Made by a program: the position numbers and the translations under genes. Under the pieces are notes generated by a model. That model made no database searches. It was given only the letters and a program-made list of their open reading frames with translations, and was not told where the DNA came from. Source: Bacteroidota bacterium (GTDB lineage: Bacteria > Bacteroidota > Bacteroidia > 2-12-FULL-35-15). From it: 64,000 nt of DNA. Of this stretch, positions 1-8,795 are shown piece by piece. The stretch lies in contig CANNHN010000007.1 of the NCBI GenBank assembly GCA_947504725.1, positions 62,001-126,000 of the forward strand, read 5' to 3'. How positions within the stretch are numbered: the first letter of the stretch is position 1; every line of letters begins with the position of its first letter.

Positions 1-1
1 T

Positions 2-238
2 GATGTTTGGGTAGAAGATCATGTTACTGGCGAAAAGGTGAAAGCGAATGAAGCCATTTATACATTTGTAGCAGTTGATCAAAATGGTTCACCTTTGCCA
101 GTTCCAGAAGTTATTCCAGAAACAGAAGTAGAGAAAGATCGTTACGATGGAGCTTTGCGCAGAAGACAATTGAGTTTGATATTGGCTGGTAAAATGAAAC
201 CAAGTGATGCTACGGAGTTGAAAGCGTTATTTGCATAA
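2..238 (+). CDS. Acyl-CoA thioesterase (hotdog fold), C-terminal fragment
   Basis: The reading frame is open from the window edge (frame of base 2) to TAA, giving about 78 residues. The visible segment runs VWVEDHVTGE, then EAIYTFVAVD, then PVPEVIPETE, which is the typical C-terminal half of bacterial acyl-CoA hydrolases of the YciA/BACH hotdog type that hydrolyse acyl-CoA to free acid and CoA in the cytoplasm. The ORF track starts it at an internal GTG (38), but in-frame family-like sequence continues upstream of that codon, so the true start lies outside the window. The catalytic Asp/Asn region is not visible. Confidence 0.75.
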   Translation, partial: DVWVEDHVTGEKVKANEAIYTFVAVDQNGSPLPVPEVIPETEVEKDRYDGALRRRQLSLILAGKMKPSDATELKALFA

Positions 239-291
239 ATTTTATTGCAGATCAAGTGAAGGATTGTCAATGAATCAAAATGTTTGTTTGT

Positions 292-319
292 TGTCATTTC
301 GAGCGAAGTCGAGAAATCT
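292..319. repeat. Dispersed REP-like repeat, TCATTTCGAGCGAAGTCGAG type
   Basis: The segment contains TCATTTCGAGCGAAGTCGAG followed by AAATCT. Outer ATTTC/GAAAT arms and two TCGA cores give it partial dyad symmetry. I recognise this motif as one that recurs between genes in many Bacteroidota genomes. It lies in a 215-bp gap between the thioesterase tail and a convergent GT9 gene, where no gene is visible. Confidence 0.55.
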
Positions 320-350
320 ATCATGAATTGTATTTAATGGCTAGTTAGTT

Positions 351-370
351 TTCTCCGCTTCGGTCGGAAG
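351..370. repeat. Small palindromic repeat, CTCCGCTTCGGTCGGAAG
   Basis: TCCG and CGGA arms flank a CTTCGGT loop. The sequence is distinctly GC-richer than its surroundings. It resembles a second family of short intergenic palindromes seen in Bacteroidota. It could also act as a weak stem between the two convergent genes. Confidence 0.4.
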
Positions 371-409
371 GACATAGTAGAGTGAAAGAGAGATAGTTTT
401 TTAATTTTA

Positions 410-440
410 TCTGCGTTTATCAGCGAAATCTGCGTGCCAC
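410..440. repeat. Degenerate repeat with TCTGCGT units (TTTATCAGCGAAATC)
   Basis: Two copies of TCTGCGT (410-416 and 429-435) flank TTATCAGCGAAA. The same TTTATCAGCGAAAATC word occurs at the inner edge of the right arm of the inverted-repeat element near 13.6 kb, so the two sites probably belong to one dispersed family. Confidence 0.5.
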
Positions 441-453
441 TTTTTTATTAGGA

Positions 454-1410
454 CTAAAATTCCCCTTCATCAATCTCGGTCATGCATTTAAAATGCCCTT
501 TCGGACATTTGTCATATCCGATTTTTGAGCAGGGTCTGCAGGATAGATTTTTTACCTCCACCATTTTTGATTTCGAATCGGGTAGGTAAGGAGTAAACCC
601 AAAACTTGGAACGGTGTTTCCCCAAACAGAAATAATTTCTTTTTTGAAAGCTGCGGCAATGTGCATCAAGCCCGTGTCGTGTGAAATTATTTTCGATGCT
701 TGTTTTATAATCGATGCAGATTGATTTAAATTATATTTTCCGCATGCATTGTAAATGTTGCTTCCTAAAGTATTTTCAATTTCTTCTGCTCTAGCAACAT
801 CTTCTTTCCCGCCTAACAAAATAATGGGTTTGTTGATTTTTTTGCAAATGGAAATTATTTTTTCAGTTGGTAATTGCTTGGTGAAATGTTTTGCTCCAAT
901 TACAAAGCCAATGTATCCGTTTTGGTGAGAAGTTGGAAGTGACGCAATATTAACTTCATCTTTTTCAGGAATAAAGTAATCTAATCCTTTGTTATCATTC
1001 TTAATACCAAGCTGTGTAGTCGTATCCATGTAGCGATCTACTATATGAGCTTTGGGCATGTTGTCGATTTTAAAATTCACCAAAACCCACTTTTTGAAAT
1101 TTAATTTTGAAAAAGTAGAGGAAGGTTTGCTTAAAGCATTTTTTGTTTGAATTGAGCGAATGTTATTGTGCAAATCAATTACAAAATCAAAATTTTCTTT
1201 TTGTAATTCTGGAATTACTTCTTTCACATCCTTTTCAATTGTGTGGATTTTGGTTATATGCGGATTGTTCTCTAAAATACTTTTGAAAGCTGTTTTAGTA
1301 AGGTAATGGATTTCATACTCCGGTTTCTGTTCTTTGATACAGCGTATTACAGGCGTAGTTAAAACGATATCGCCAATAGAACTAAAACGTATGATGAGTA
1401 TTTTTTTCAA
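454..1410 (-). CDS. Glycosyltransferase family 9 (heptosyltransferase-like)
   Basis: The 318-residue protein starts MKKILIIRFSSIGDIVLTTP, the signature N-terminus of GT9 ADP-heptose:LPS heptosyltransferases. It has the family donor-site motif SHDTGLMHIAAA near residue 243. The length is normal for the family. The C-terminal end is Cys-rich (CRPCSKIGYDKCPKGHFKC), as in many GT9 members. It probably adds a sugar to lipopolysaccharide core on the inner face of the inner membrane; the exact donor cannot be told. It lies 12 bp downstream of cysS on the same strand and may be co-transcribed. Confidence 0.85.
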   Translation of the reverse strand: MKKILIIRFSSIGDIVLTTPVIRCIKEQKPEYEIHYLTKTAFKSILENNPHITKIHTIEKDVKEVIPELQKENFDFVIDLHNNIRSIQTKNALSKPSSTFSKLNFKKWVLVNFKIDNMPKAHIVDRYMDTTTQLGIKNDNKGLDYFIPEKDEVNIASLPTSHQNGYIGFVIGAKHFTKQLPTEKIISICKKINKPIILLGGKEDVARAEEIENTLGSNIYNACGKYNLNQSASIIKQASKIISHDTGLMHIAAAFKKEIISVWGNTVPSFGFTPYLPDSKSKMVEVKNLSCRPCSKIGYDKCPKGHFKCMTEIDEGEF

Positions 1411-1422
1411 GATTGTGATGGT

Positions 1423-2895
1423 CTACTCTTGTATCGACCAAGTAGCACCATCTTTTGTGTCCTTAATGGTGATGTTGACTTTATTTAAATCATCGCGCAA
1501 TTTATCAGATGCAGCAAAGTCTTTTTTTGCTTTTACATCTTTTCTAATTTCTAAAATAACTTCCATCACACCTTGTAATGCTTTATCGCTTGTTGAATTT
1601 GAATTTTCTGATTTCAATCCCATTACATCAAAAGCAAAGTCGTGCATTAATTTTTTTAGCATTGCTAAATCATCCGCAGTAATTGTTTCCTTGCCATCAT
1701 TAACCGAATTGATGATTCTAGATCCTTCAAATAAATTTGCAATTAAAATAGGCGAATTAAAATCATCGTTCATTGCATTAAAACATTCTTGTTCCAATTC
1801 TTTAATGTTAGAAGTGGAAGTAGCCGATGGTTTTAAATTATCTAAAAGTTTTATAGAAGCAATTAAACGAGCAAACCCTTTTTCGGATGCTTGTAATGCT
1901 TCGTTTGAAAAATCAAGTGTACTTCTATAATGTGTTTGCATCATAAAAAAACGAACAGCCATTGGACTATATCCTTTTTCTAATAGCGGATGATCACCAG
2001 TGAATAATTCGCCTGGTAAAAATCCATTGCCAGCAGACTTTGACATACGTACACCATTTACTGTAAGCATATTTGTATGCATCCAATAATTTACCGGAGC
2101 CTTGTTATTGCATGCTTGTGATTGAGCAATTTCATTCGTGTGGTGTGTTGCTTGCAAATCCATTCCTCCTCCGTGAATGTCAAATGTTTCGCCTAAATAT
2201 TTACTACTCATTGCTGAACATTCAATGTGCCAACCTGGAAATCCCCATCCCCAAGGAGAAGGCCATTTCATCAATGTTTCTGGTTTAGCAGCAATCCACA
2301 ATGCAAAATCTAATCTTCCTTTTTTCTCATCTTGTCCGATTAACTCACGAGTGCCTTCCAACAGTTCTTCCAACTTGCGATTGGTTAATTGTCCGTATGA
2401 AAATTCCTTGTTATACTTTTCTACATCAAAATAAACAGTCCCGTTTTTTTCATAAGCATAACCTTTTTCAATGATTGTTTTAATCATTTCTACTTGCTCA
2501 CAAATATGTCCAGTTGCAGTTGGTTCAATGCTAGGAGGTAATGCATTTACTTCGCGCATAACGTCATGAAAACCAAGTGTGTACTTCTGAACAATTTCCA
2601 TTGGTTCCAATTGTTCTAGTTTTGCTTTTTTTGCAAACTTATCATCGCCTTCATCTCTATCGCCTTCCAAATGTCCAGCATCCGTGATATTGCGCACGTA
2701 TCGAACTTTAAACCCTAAAAACAATAAGTAACGATAAATTAAATCAAAAGAAATAAAAGTGCGACAGTTTCCTAAATGCACATCGCTATATACGGTTGGT
2801 CCACAAACATACAATCCAACTCTTCCTGGAGTAATAGGAGTGAATTTTTCTTTCGTTCGGGAAAGGGTGTTATAAATTATTAGATTATTTTGCAT
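1423..2895 (-). CDS. cysS: Cysteine--tRNA ligase
   Basis: The 490-residue class I aminoacyl-tRNA synthetase charges tRNA-Cys in the cytoplasm. The zinc/HIGH region reads CGPTVYSDVHLGN from residue 31 (HLGN replaces HIGH). A second zinc cluster is visible in GWHIECSAM and HHTNE, and RMSKSAGN is the KMSKS loop. The length is typical. The first ATG is followed directly by a family-like N-terminus. The gene is followed by GT9 on the same strand and preceded by a terminator that ends the upstream YwqK-like gene. Confidence 0.97.
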   Translation of the reverse strand: MQNNLIIYNTLSRTKEKFTPITPGRVGLYVCGPTVYSDVHLGNCRTFISFDLIYRYLLFLGFKVRYVRNITDAGHLEGDRDEGDDKFAKKAKLEQLEPMEIVQKYTLGFHDVMREVNALPPSIEPTATGHICEQVEMIKTIIEKGYAYEKNGTVYFDVEKYNKEFSYGQLTNRKLEELLEGTRELIGQDEKKGRLDFALWIAAKPETLMKWPSPWGWGFPGWHIECSAMSSKYLGETFDIHGGGMDLQATHHTNEIAQSQACNNKAPVNYWMHTNMLTVNGVRMSKSAGNGFLPGELFTGDHPLLEKGYSPMAVRFFMMQTHYRSTLDFSNEALQASEKGFARLIASIKLLDNLKPSATSTSNIKELEQECFNAMNDDFNSPILIANLFEGSRIINSVNDGKETITADDLAMLKKLMHDFAFDVMGLKSENSNSTSDKALQGVMEVILEIRKDVKAKKDFAASDKLRDDLNKVNITIKDTKDGATWSIQE

Positions 2896-2907
2896 ACTAT
2901 ACTAAAT

Positions 2908-2938
2908 GAAAAAGGACTTATGAGATTTTCATAAGTCC
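2908..2938 (-). terminator. Rho-independent terminator of the YwqK-like gene
   Basis: On the minus strand GGACTTATG and CATAAGTCC form a perfect 9-bp stem with a 7-nt loop, followed by a T-run (AAAAA on the plus strand). It lies just past the end of the gene at 2981-3850 and immediately before the cysS start, separating the two leftward transcripts. Confidence 0.8.
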
Positions 2939-2980
2939 AAAGATATTAAGATTTCGTAGGTTTTACGATATGTGTCTAAT

Positions 2981-3850
2981 TTAATCTTCCATAACTGCAT
3001 CGCCAACGTATTTCCCGCCTTTGTATACAGCAATTCTAGTTAAGATACCATCTGAGTCATAAGAGTATACTTTGCCATCAATCATACGATTTTTACCAAA
3101 ATTACCATCTTTAGAAACTTGTTTATTTGAGTTATAAAGTTTCCAATATCCTTCTCCGTTAAATTTACCAATATTTACGGTTTCATTTTTAGAAACAACA
3201 ACTGGAGGTGATTCAGCTTTTACTTCAGGAGTAGCTTTTACAATTGGTTTTTTTGGAGCAAAAGTTTTAACAGATGCTATATCCAATGTTCCACCATTAA
3301 AGTTTTTCTCAGATTTGATGTCGCCATTTTCATGGAATTCTTTAAGAACACCAGCTTCTTTTCCTTCTGCCCAGTTTCCTTCAATCATTACCTGACCATT
3401 CTCGTAAAAATATTCCTGTTTTCCTTCGCGCTTTCCAGTAGTGTTAAATTTGAAAGCTTGTTGAACTTGGCCGTTATCATAATATAACTTATAATCTCCA
3501 ACCCAACGGTTGTTTTTCCAAAGTCCTTCTTCTTTAATCTTACCATTTTCATGATACATTTTAGCGTATCCGTTAGGGCGATTGTTTTCGTAAGTTACAA
3601 CACTCTTTATATTAGTGTTACAATAATATTCTTTCCAAGGACCAGTTTTCTTACTATCTAAGTATTTTCCTTCTTCTACTTTTTGGTCATCTTTAAAACA
3701 TTCTTTATGAACATCCTTATTAAGGATAATCCATTTTCCTTGTTTCTTGCCATTTGCATCCGTGAAGTTTGTAGTATCTTTTCCTACAGACGACTGTGCA
3801 ACAACAATATTACCAGCTACAAAAAATAATATTAAGAAAGCCTTTTTCAT
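2981..3850 (-). CDS. Secreted MORN-variant (YwqK-type) repeat protein
   Basis: The 289-residue protein has an N-terminal signal peptide (MKKAFLILFFVAGNIVVAQS). It then has several MORN_2-type repeats of the form YYDNGQV, YENGQVMIEGNW and FHENGDIKSEKNF, and a Lys/Pro/Val-rich linker near residues 200-220 before a last repeat-like region. Databases often label this family YwqK-type antitoxin, but no toxin partner is visible here. Export to the periplasm or cell surface is inferred from the signal peptide. The function is unknown. Confidence 0.75.
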   Translation of the reverse strand: MKKAFLILFFVAGNIVVAQSSVGKDTTNFTDANGKKQGKWIILNKDVHKECFKDDQKVEEGKYLDSKKTGPWKEYYCNTNIKSVVTYENNRPNGYAKMYHENGKIKEEGLWKNNRWVGDYKLYYDNGQVQQAFKFNTTGKREGKQEYFYENGQVMIEGNWAEGKEAGVLKEFHENGDIKSEKNFNGGTLDIASVKTFAPKKPIVKATPEVKAESPPVVVSKNETVNIGKFNGEGYWKLYNSNKQVSKDGNFGKNRMIDGKVYSYDSDGILTRIAVYKGGKYVGDAVMED

Positions 3851-4025
3851 TGTATATGTAGTATCTTTTGAAATTCTACGTTAAATTTATAACAAATCTT
3901 TTACACTTAAATCAACTTTTAGACCAACTAAAAAATTTCTTCGACAGATTTGAATCAACAATATCTAATAGCCTATATATTTCTACTTTCTACGCTTGAT
4001 ATGTAAGAAAGTTACAGATTTTAAA

Positions 4026-4961
4026 TTATTTTTTTAAATTTTTTAGCATATCGTTCGTCATGCCCGTTAAATCGTACTCTGGCTTCCATCCCCAATCTTT
4101 TCCTGCCTCACTAGAATCAATACTTTTGGGCCAACTATCAGCAATCTGCTGACGGGAATCTGGTTTATAAGAAATACTGAAATTGGGGATATGTTTCTTG
4201 ATTTCTAATGCAATTTCCTTGGGAGAAAAGCTAAAACCTGACAAATTATAACTCGAGCGTATTTTAACTTTCTGAGAATCAGCATGCATAATACCTATTG
4301 TTGCTTTTATCGCATCTGGCATATACATCATTGGTAAAGTGGTGTTTTCTGACAAAAAACACTCGTAACTACCTGATTTTAAGGCTTCATGGAAAATGTG
4401 AACAGCATAATCTGTTGTTCCACCACCGGGTGCCGACTTCCATCCAATTAGTCCTGGATACCTCAAACTTCTCACATCAACACCATACTTATTATAATAA
4501 TACTCGCACCATCTTTCACCCGCCTGTTTACTTATTCCGTATACCGTACTTGGTTCCATAATTGTAAATTGAGGGGTATTGATGCTTGGGGTATTCGGAC
4601 CAAAAACCGCAATTGAACTTGGCCAGTATATTTTTTGAATAATCTTTTCTTTTGCTAAATCAAGGACATTGAACAAGCCTTGCATATTGAGATCCCAACC
4701 AAATTTGGGCATTTTTTCAGCTGTAGCCGATAGAAGTGCTGCCAATAAATAAATCTGATTGATCTTGTGGCGCTTTACAATTTCTAAAAGACCTTGGGCA
4801 TTCATTACATCTATGACTTCAAACGGACCTTCTTTTGCTTGCTCAGTGACTTTCACATCCGAAGCTACCACATTATCAATACCGTATATATCTCTCAGAT
4901 TTTGAACCAACTCCGTACCAATTTGTCCGGATGAACCAATTACTAATATTTTATCACTCAT
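4026..4961 (-). CDS. NAD-dependent epimerase, L-threonine 3-dehydrogenase-like
   Basis: The 311-residue extended short-chain dehydrogenase has the Rossmann motif GSSGQIG (residues 9-15) and the catalytic YGISK with a nearby Ser (YWPSS). The sequence matches the short-chain L-threonine 3-dehydrogenase class, which oxidises threonine to 2-amino-3-ketobutyrate with NAD, including the GGGTTDYAVHIFHEAL segment. A generic UDP-sugar epimerase remains possible, although TDH fits the length and motifs better. It is a single leftward gene with no linked Kbl (glycine C-acetyltransferase) in the window. Confidence 0.75.
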   Translation of the reverse strand: MSDKILVIGSSGQIGTELVQNLRDIYGIDNVVASDVKVTEQAKEGPFEVIDVMNAQGLLEIVKRHKINQIYLLAALLSATAEKMPKFGWDLNMQGLFNVLDLAKEKIIQKIYWPSSIAVFGPNTPSINTPQFTIMEPSTVYGISKQAGERWCEYYYNKYGVDVRSLRYPGLIGWKSAPGGGTTDYAVHIFHEALKSGSYECFLSENTTLPMMYMPDAIKATIGIMHADSQKVKIRSSYNLSGFSFSPKEIALEIKKHIPNFSISYKPDSRQQIADSWPKSIDSSEAGKDWGWKPEYDLTGMTNDMLKNLKK

Positions 4962-5092
4962 TCGTATTATTTATATAGAATTGAAAGGCTAAATATCCTT
5001 AATTAATTTTAAAATCAAAATAATTTCTTGATTAATTGTTTCTAGGCAATTCTTTATATGATGCAAGTCATTTTCAATTCTATAGAATAATG

Positions 5093-5100
5093 TACCTTTG
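5093..5100 (+). promoter_or_regulatory. Bacteroidetes -7 element upstream of trhO
   Basis: TACCTTTG matches the consensus TAnnTTTG exactly and lies 25 bp before the ATG at 5125. No clear -33 TTTG is seen at the usual distance. Confidence 0.6.
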
Positions 5101-5124
5101 TCCCGATTTTAAACCCTCGACACT

Positions 5125-6171
5125 ATGTTACTGCAAAACAGAGTTAACAAAAAGGAGCTTAAAAAACGAATTCAGGAAGAAACCATTAAACGGATTACTG
5201 TTTCGTTTTACCGCTACGTAATTATTGACAATCCTCAAGAACTTCGCGATTCTTTATTTGAGCAATGGAATGCTCTGAAAATTCTAGGCCGAATTTATTT
5301 GGCTCATGAAGGAATTAATGCACAAATGTGTGTGCCCGAAGAAAATTGGGAGGTCTTTTCATACAACCTTCATCATAATCCATTATTTGCTGGAATACCA
5401 TTTAAGATTGCAATTGAAGATGATGGCAAATCGTTTTACAAACTAACGGTGAAAGTCCGCCCGAAAATTGTTGCTGATGGTTTGGATGATAATGCTTTTG
5501 ATGTAACCAATGTTGGAAATCATTTAACAGCAAAAGAATTTAATGACGCAATGGAAAATCCGGAGACGATTATTGTGGATATGCGTAACCATTATGAAAG
5601 TGAAGTAGGGAAATTTGTGGGAGCCATTACACCTGATGCCGATACCTTTCGTGAAGAATTACCGATGGTGATTGAAGAGTTGAAAGATAAAAAAGACAAA
5701 AAGATAATTATGTATTGCACTGGTGGTGTGCGTTGTGAAAAAGCAAGTGCATATTTAAAACACCACGGCTTTAAAGATGTGAATCAATTGCACGGTGGTG
5801 TGATTGATTATGTGCGACAAATAAAAGCAGAAGGATTGGAATCTAAATTCATTGGAAAGAATTTTGTGTTTGATGAAAGAGTTGGCGAAAGAATTACAGA
5901 TGATGTAATTGCGCAATGTCATCAGTGCGGAGCGGCATGTGATAATCATGTGAACTGTGCAAATGATGATTGTCATTTACTATTTATACAATGCGATGCC
6001 TGTGCCGAAAAAATGAAAGGCTGCTGCACTCCCGAATGTGTTCACATTGCATCTTTACCTGTTGAAGAACAAAGAGCAATTCGCAAAGGAAGAAAAAAAG
6101 AAGATTGCCTATCTGTATATAAAAGCAGATTGCGTCCGAATTTGAAAGAGTTGTTGAAAGGGAAAGTTTAA
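5125..6171 (+). CDS. trhO: tRNA uridine(34) hydroxylase, rhodanese-related (TrhO/YceA)
   Basis: The 348-residue protein contains a central rhodanese domain with the active loop CTGGVRCEKAS, the hallmark of the YceA/TrhO group that hydroxylates wobble uridine 34 to form ho5U in tRNAs. The N-terminal domain (GRIYLAHEGINAQ) and the Cys-rich C-terminus (CHQCGAACDNHVNC, CDACAEKMKGCC) are also typical. The N-terminus is slightly extended compared with E. coli YceA. The start is supported by the -7 element 25 bp upstream. Confidence 0.9.
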   Translation: MLLQNRVNKKELKKRIQEETIKRITVSFYRYVIIDNPQELRDSLFEQWNALKILGRIYLAHEGINAQMCVPEENWEVFSYNLHHNPLFAGIPFKIAIEDDGKSFYKLTVKVRPKIVADGLDDNAFDVTNVGNHLTAKEFNDAMENPETIIVDMRNHYESEVGKFVGAITPDADTFREELPMVIEELKDKKDKKIIMYCTGGVRCEKASAYLKHHGFKDVNQLHGGVIDYVRQIKAEGLESKFIGKNFVFDERVGERITDDVIAQCHQCGAACDNHVNCANDDCHLLFIQCDACAEKMKGCCTPECVHIASLPVEEQRAIRKGRKKEDCLSVYKSRLRPNLKELLKGKV

Positions 6172-6224
6172 TTAAAACTAGTTAATAGTGAATGGTAATT
6201 AAGATGTATTTTAAATGAAATTTT

Positions 6225-6262
6225 TCCATTTCCCATTTTCCATTTTCCATTATCCATTATCC
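6225..6262. repeat. Imperfect CCATT tandem repeat
   Basis: The stretch contains CCATT six times in varied spacing (CCATTTCCCATTTTCCATTTTCCATTATCC in pieces). It lies just before the GTG start of the DUF5686 gene. It is low-complexity sequence of a kind common between Bacteroidota genes and is prone to slippage. Confidence 0.5.
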
Positions 6263-6287
6263 CTATCTTAGCACAAAACAAAATTCA

Positions 6288-8711
6288 GTGCACCGTTCAC
6301 TCTTAACCATTTTCCTTTTAACTATTTTCTTCCCGCTCTCGGCTCAATACACCGTTGAAGGAAAAGTCCTTGATGCATCCGGAAAACAAGCACTTGCCTT
6401 TGTAAATATTGGTATTGTCGGCACGCAGAATACCACTTCGTCAGACATTGACGGTAAATTTAAACTCAACTCTTCTGAACCAATCCTTGGTATTGTATTC
6501 ACTTACGTTGGTTACGAATCATATAAGTATACCCTAGGCAATGAAAAAGAAATAATCGTGAAGATGAAAAAGAAAACGGTTGACCTTTCTGAAGTGGTTG
6601 TTCGTCCTGGTGAAAATCCTGCGCACCGCATCATCAAACTTGCTACAAAAAATCGCGATAAAAATAATCCAGATAAAATCCAAAGTTATACTTGTACTAC
6701 TTATAGCAAAACCTATTGGGATTTAGTTTACAATAAGGATGAGGTGAAGGATAAAAAAGATTCTCTGGCAACGGATTCATTAAAATCGAGGTTGAGAGTT
6801 TATTCTGAAAATTCACACATGTTGATGATGGAAGATGTGAAAGAAAGAAAGTATTTATATCCTGGAAACCTGAATGAAAAAGTGGTTGCCAACAAAGTCT
6901 CCGGTTTTAAGAATCCATCTTTTACGCTTTCTTCATCCGATTTACAACCGTTTAGTTTTTACGATGATTATTTTCCAATACTCGGAAAAGACTACCTGAA
7001 CCCAATTTCAGGAGGAAGTACAAGCAAATATTTCTTTGCCATTGAAGATACTTTGTTTGTCGGAAATGATTCTGTTTATATTATTTCTTTTCGTCCTTTA
7101 AAAGGAAAAAACTTCGAAGCATTGGAAGGTGTTTTGTATATCAACACAAATGGTTATGCCATTCAAAATGTGATTGCGGCTCCGTATGAAAAAAGTTTAG
7201 TGGATATTAAAATTCAACAGCAATATAAATTTATTGAAGGGAAGCAATGGTTTCCTGATCAACTGAATTATGAATTGCACTATAAAAAATATCCAACAAA
7301 ATACATCGGAATGAAGTTGATCGGAAAAAGTTATATCACCGATGTAAAATTAAATGCAGATTTAAAGAAAAAAGATTTCGGCTTCGAAACGCTTGTAATA
7401 GAGCCCAATGCAACGCGAAAGGATAAATCCTATTGGGAATCACATCGAATAGATTCACTTGATAGTAAAGAGCAGAAAACGTATAAAGTGATTGATAGTC
7501 TCGGTAAAAAACAAAAGTTTGATGCTGTGCTAAAAGTATTTGAAGGGTTAACCACTTTGCAACTTCCAATCGGACCAATTAGTATAGATTTGAATAAAAT
7601 TTTAGGGTTTAACGATTATGAAATCATCAGAGGTGGAGTTGGTTTGCATACAAATGATCGATTAACGCGTTGGGGAAATGTAGGTGGGTATATTGCGTAT
7701 GGTTATAAAGATTCGATTACAAAATTTGGTTTCGATGCAAAGATTTTTCTGAAAAAGAGTAGTAAGGACTATTACATCAAAGCCTTGTATTCAAGGGATA
7801 TTGCCGAGCCTGGTAAAACGCAATATTTTTATACGAAATATAATTTCAACCGGAATCAAATGACTTCCAGGATGGATTACATGGAACAAAAAGAAGTCTC
7901 CGTAAATTTCAGAGCGTTCAAATATTTAACAACAAATGTTGCATTGAACGAAAGTTTTAGAATCCCGAAATACAATTATATGTTTTTGCCAGTGAAAGAT
8001 GATTCAACTTTTACATCCATCGATTTTAAATCAACAGAGATAAGAATAAAAGGAAGATATGCATACAAAGAAAAGTTTGTGCAATCTTTTGGACAACTAT
8101 TGTCAGACGGAACAGATTTTCCAGTTATTTATTTTGCATTTACTAAAGGGTTGGATTTAAATACTCCAACCGCAAAATACGATTATAACAAAGTTTCGTT
8201 AGGAATAGAAAAATCATTTCTGATTAAAAACTTAGGTCGCACCAAATTTTTATTAGAAGGTGGATTTATGCAAGGCAATGTTCCTTATTCGTATTTATTC
8301 AACGGAAATGGAAGCAATGCAAAAGGAAATTTTATTTATGTAGAAAACACTTTTCAAACAATGGGGTTGTATGAATTTGTTTCCGATAAATATGTGAATT
8401 TATTTTTCTCCCATAATTTCGGTTCACTCTTATTTAAACGACCGAAATTCAAACCACAGTTTGTCGTTTTCACCAATGCGGGAATTGGAAGTTTAGAAAA
8501 CCGTGAACAGCATTCACATTTGGGTTTTAAAACCATGGAAAAGGGCTTTTATGAGAGTGGTTTGTTAATCAATAATATAGTGCGTATTAACTATTACAAC
8601 ATTGTTTATCTAGGTTTGGGTGGAGGTGCTTTTATGCGTTATGGAGCTTATGCAGAGCCACAAGCAGAGAAAAATGTAACGTATAAACTCTCGTTGGTTA
8701 TTACATTCTAA
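6288..8711 (+). CDS. DUF5686 outer-membrane protein with CarboxypepD_reg-like domain
   Basis: The 807-residue protein begins at GTG with a signal peptide (MHRSLLTIFLLTIFFPLSAQ). It is followed by a carboxypeptidase-regulatory-like beta-sandwich at about residues 21-100 (VEGKVLDASGK, VFTYVGYESY). The long remainder matches DUF5686, a Bacteroidota outer-membrane beta-barrel family related to TonB-dependent receptors but lacking a plug. The last residue is Phe (LSLVITF), as expected for a barrel. The GTG start is chosen because it directly precedes a good signal peptide. Its cargo is unknown. Confidence 0.8.
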   Translation: MHRSLLTIFLLTIFFPLSAQYTVEGKVLDASGKQALAFVNIGIVGTQNTTSSDIDGKFKLNSSEPILGIVFTYVGYESYKYTLGNEKEIIVKMKKKTVDLSEVVVRPGENPAHRIIKLATKNRDKNNPDKIQSYTCTTYSKTYWDLVYNKDEVKDKKDSLATDSLKSRLRVYSENSHMLMMEDVKERKYLYPGNLNEKVVANKVSGFKNPSFTLSSSDLQPFSFYDDYFPILGKDYLNPISGGSTSKYFFAIEDTLFVGNDSVYIISFRPLKGKNFEALEGVLYINTNGYAIQNVIAAPYEKSLVDIKIQQQYKFIEGKQWFPDQLNYELHYKKYPTKYIGMKLIGKSYITDVKLNADLKKKDFGFETLVIEPNATRKDKSYWESHRIDSLDSKEQKTYKVIDSLGKKQKFDAVLKVFEGLTTLQLPIGPISIDLNKILGFNDYEIIRGGVGLHTNDRLTRWGNVGGYIAYGYKDSITKFGFDAKIFLKKSSKDYYIKALYSRDIAEPGKTQYFYTKYNFNRNQMTSRMDYMEQKEVSVNFRAFKYLTTNVALNESFRIPKYNYMFLPVKDDSTFTSIDFKSTEIRIKGRYAYKEKFVQSFGQLLSDGTDFPVIYFAFTKGLDLNTPTAKYDYNKVSLGIEKSFLIKNLGRTKFLLEGGFMQGNVPYSYLFNGNGSNAKGNFIYVENTFQTMGLYEFVSDKYVNLFFSHNFGSLLFKRPKFKPQFVVFTNAGIGSLENREQHSHLGFKTMEKGFYESGLLINNIVRINYYNIVYLGLGGGAFMRYGAYAEPQAEKNVTYKLSLVITF

Positions 8712-8795
8712 TGGTTTTCATATAATATCCTGTTGTTTCTCCTTTGTCAGTATGCATATTATGATTAATTTCGGGGTGAAATCGATTTTATCAAT

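Noticed and set aside
1334-1930. 198-aa plus-strand ORF opposite cysS and the GT9 gene
   Set aside because: It is a shadow of two well-supported genes on the minus strand, spans their junction and has no recognisable domain.
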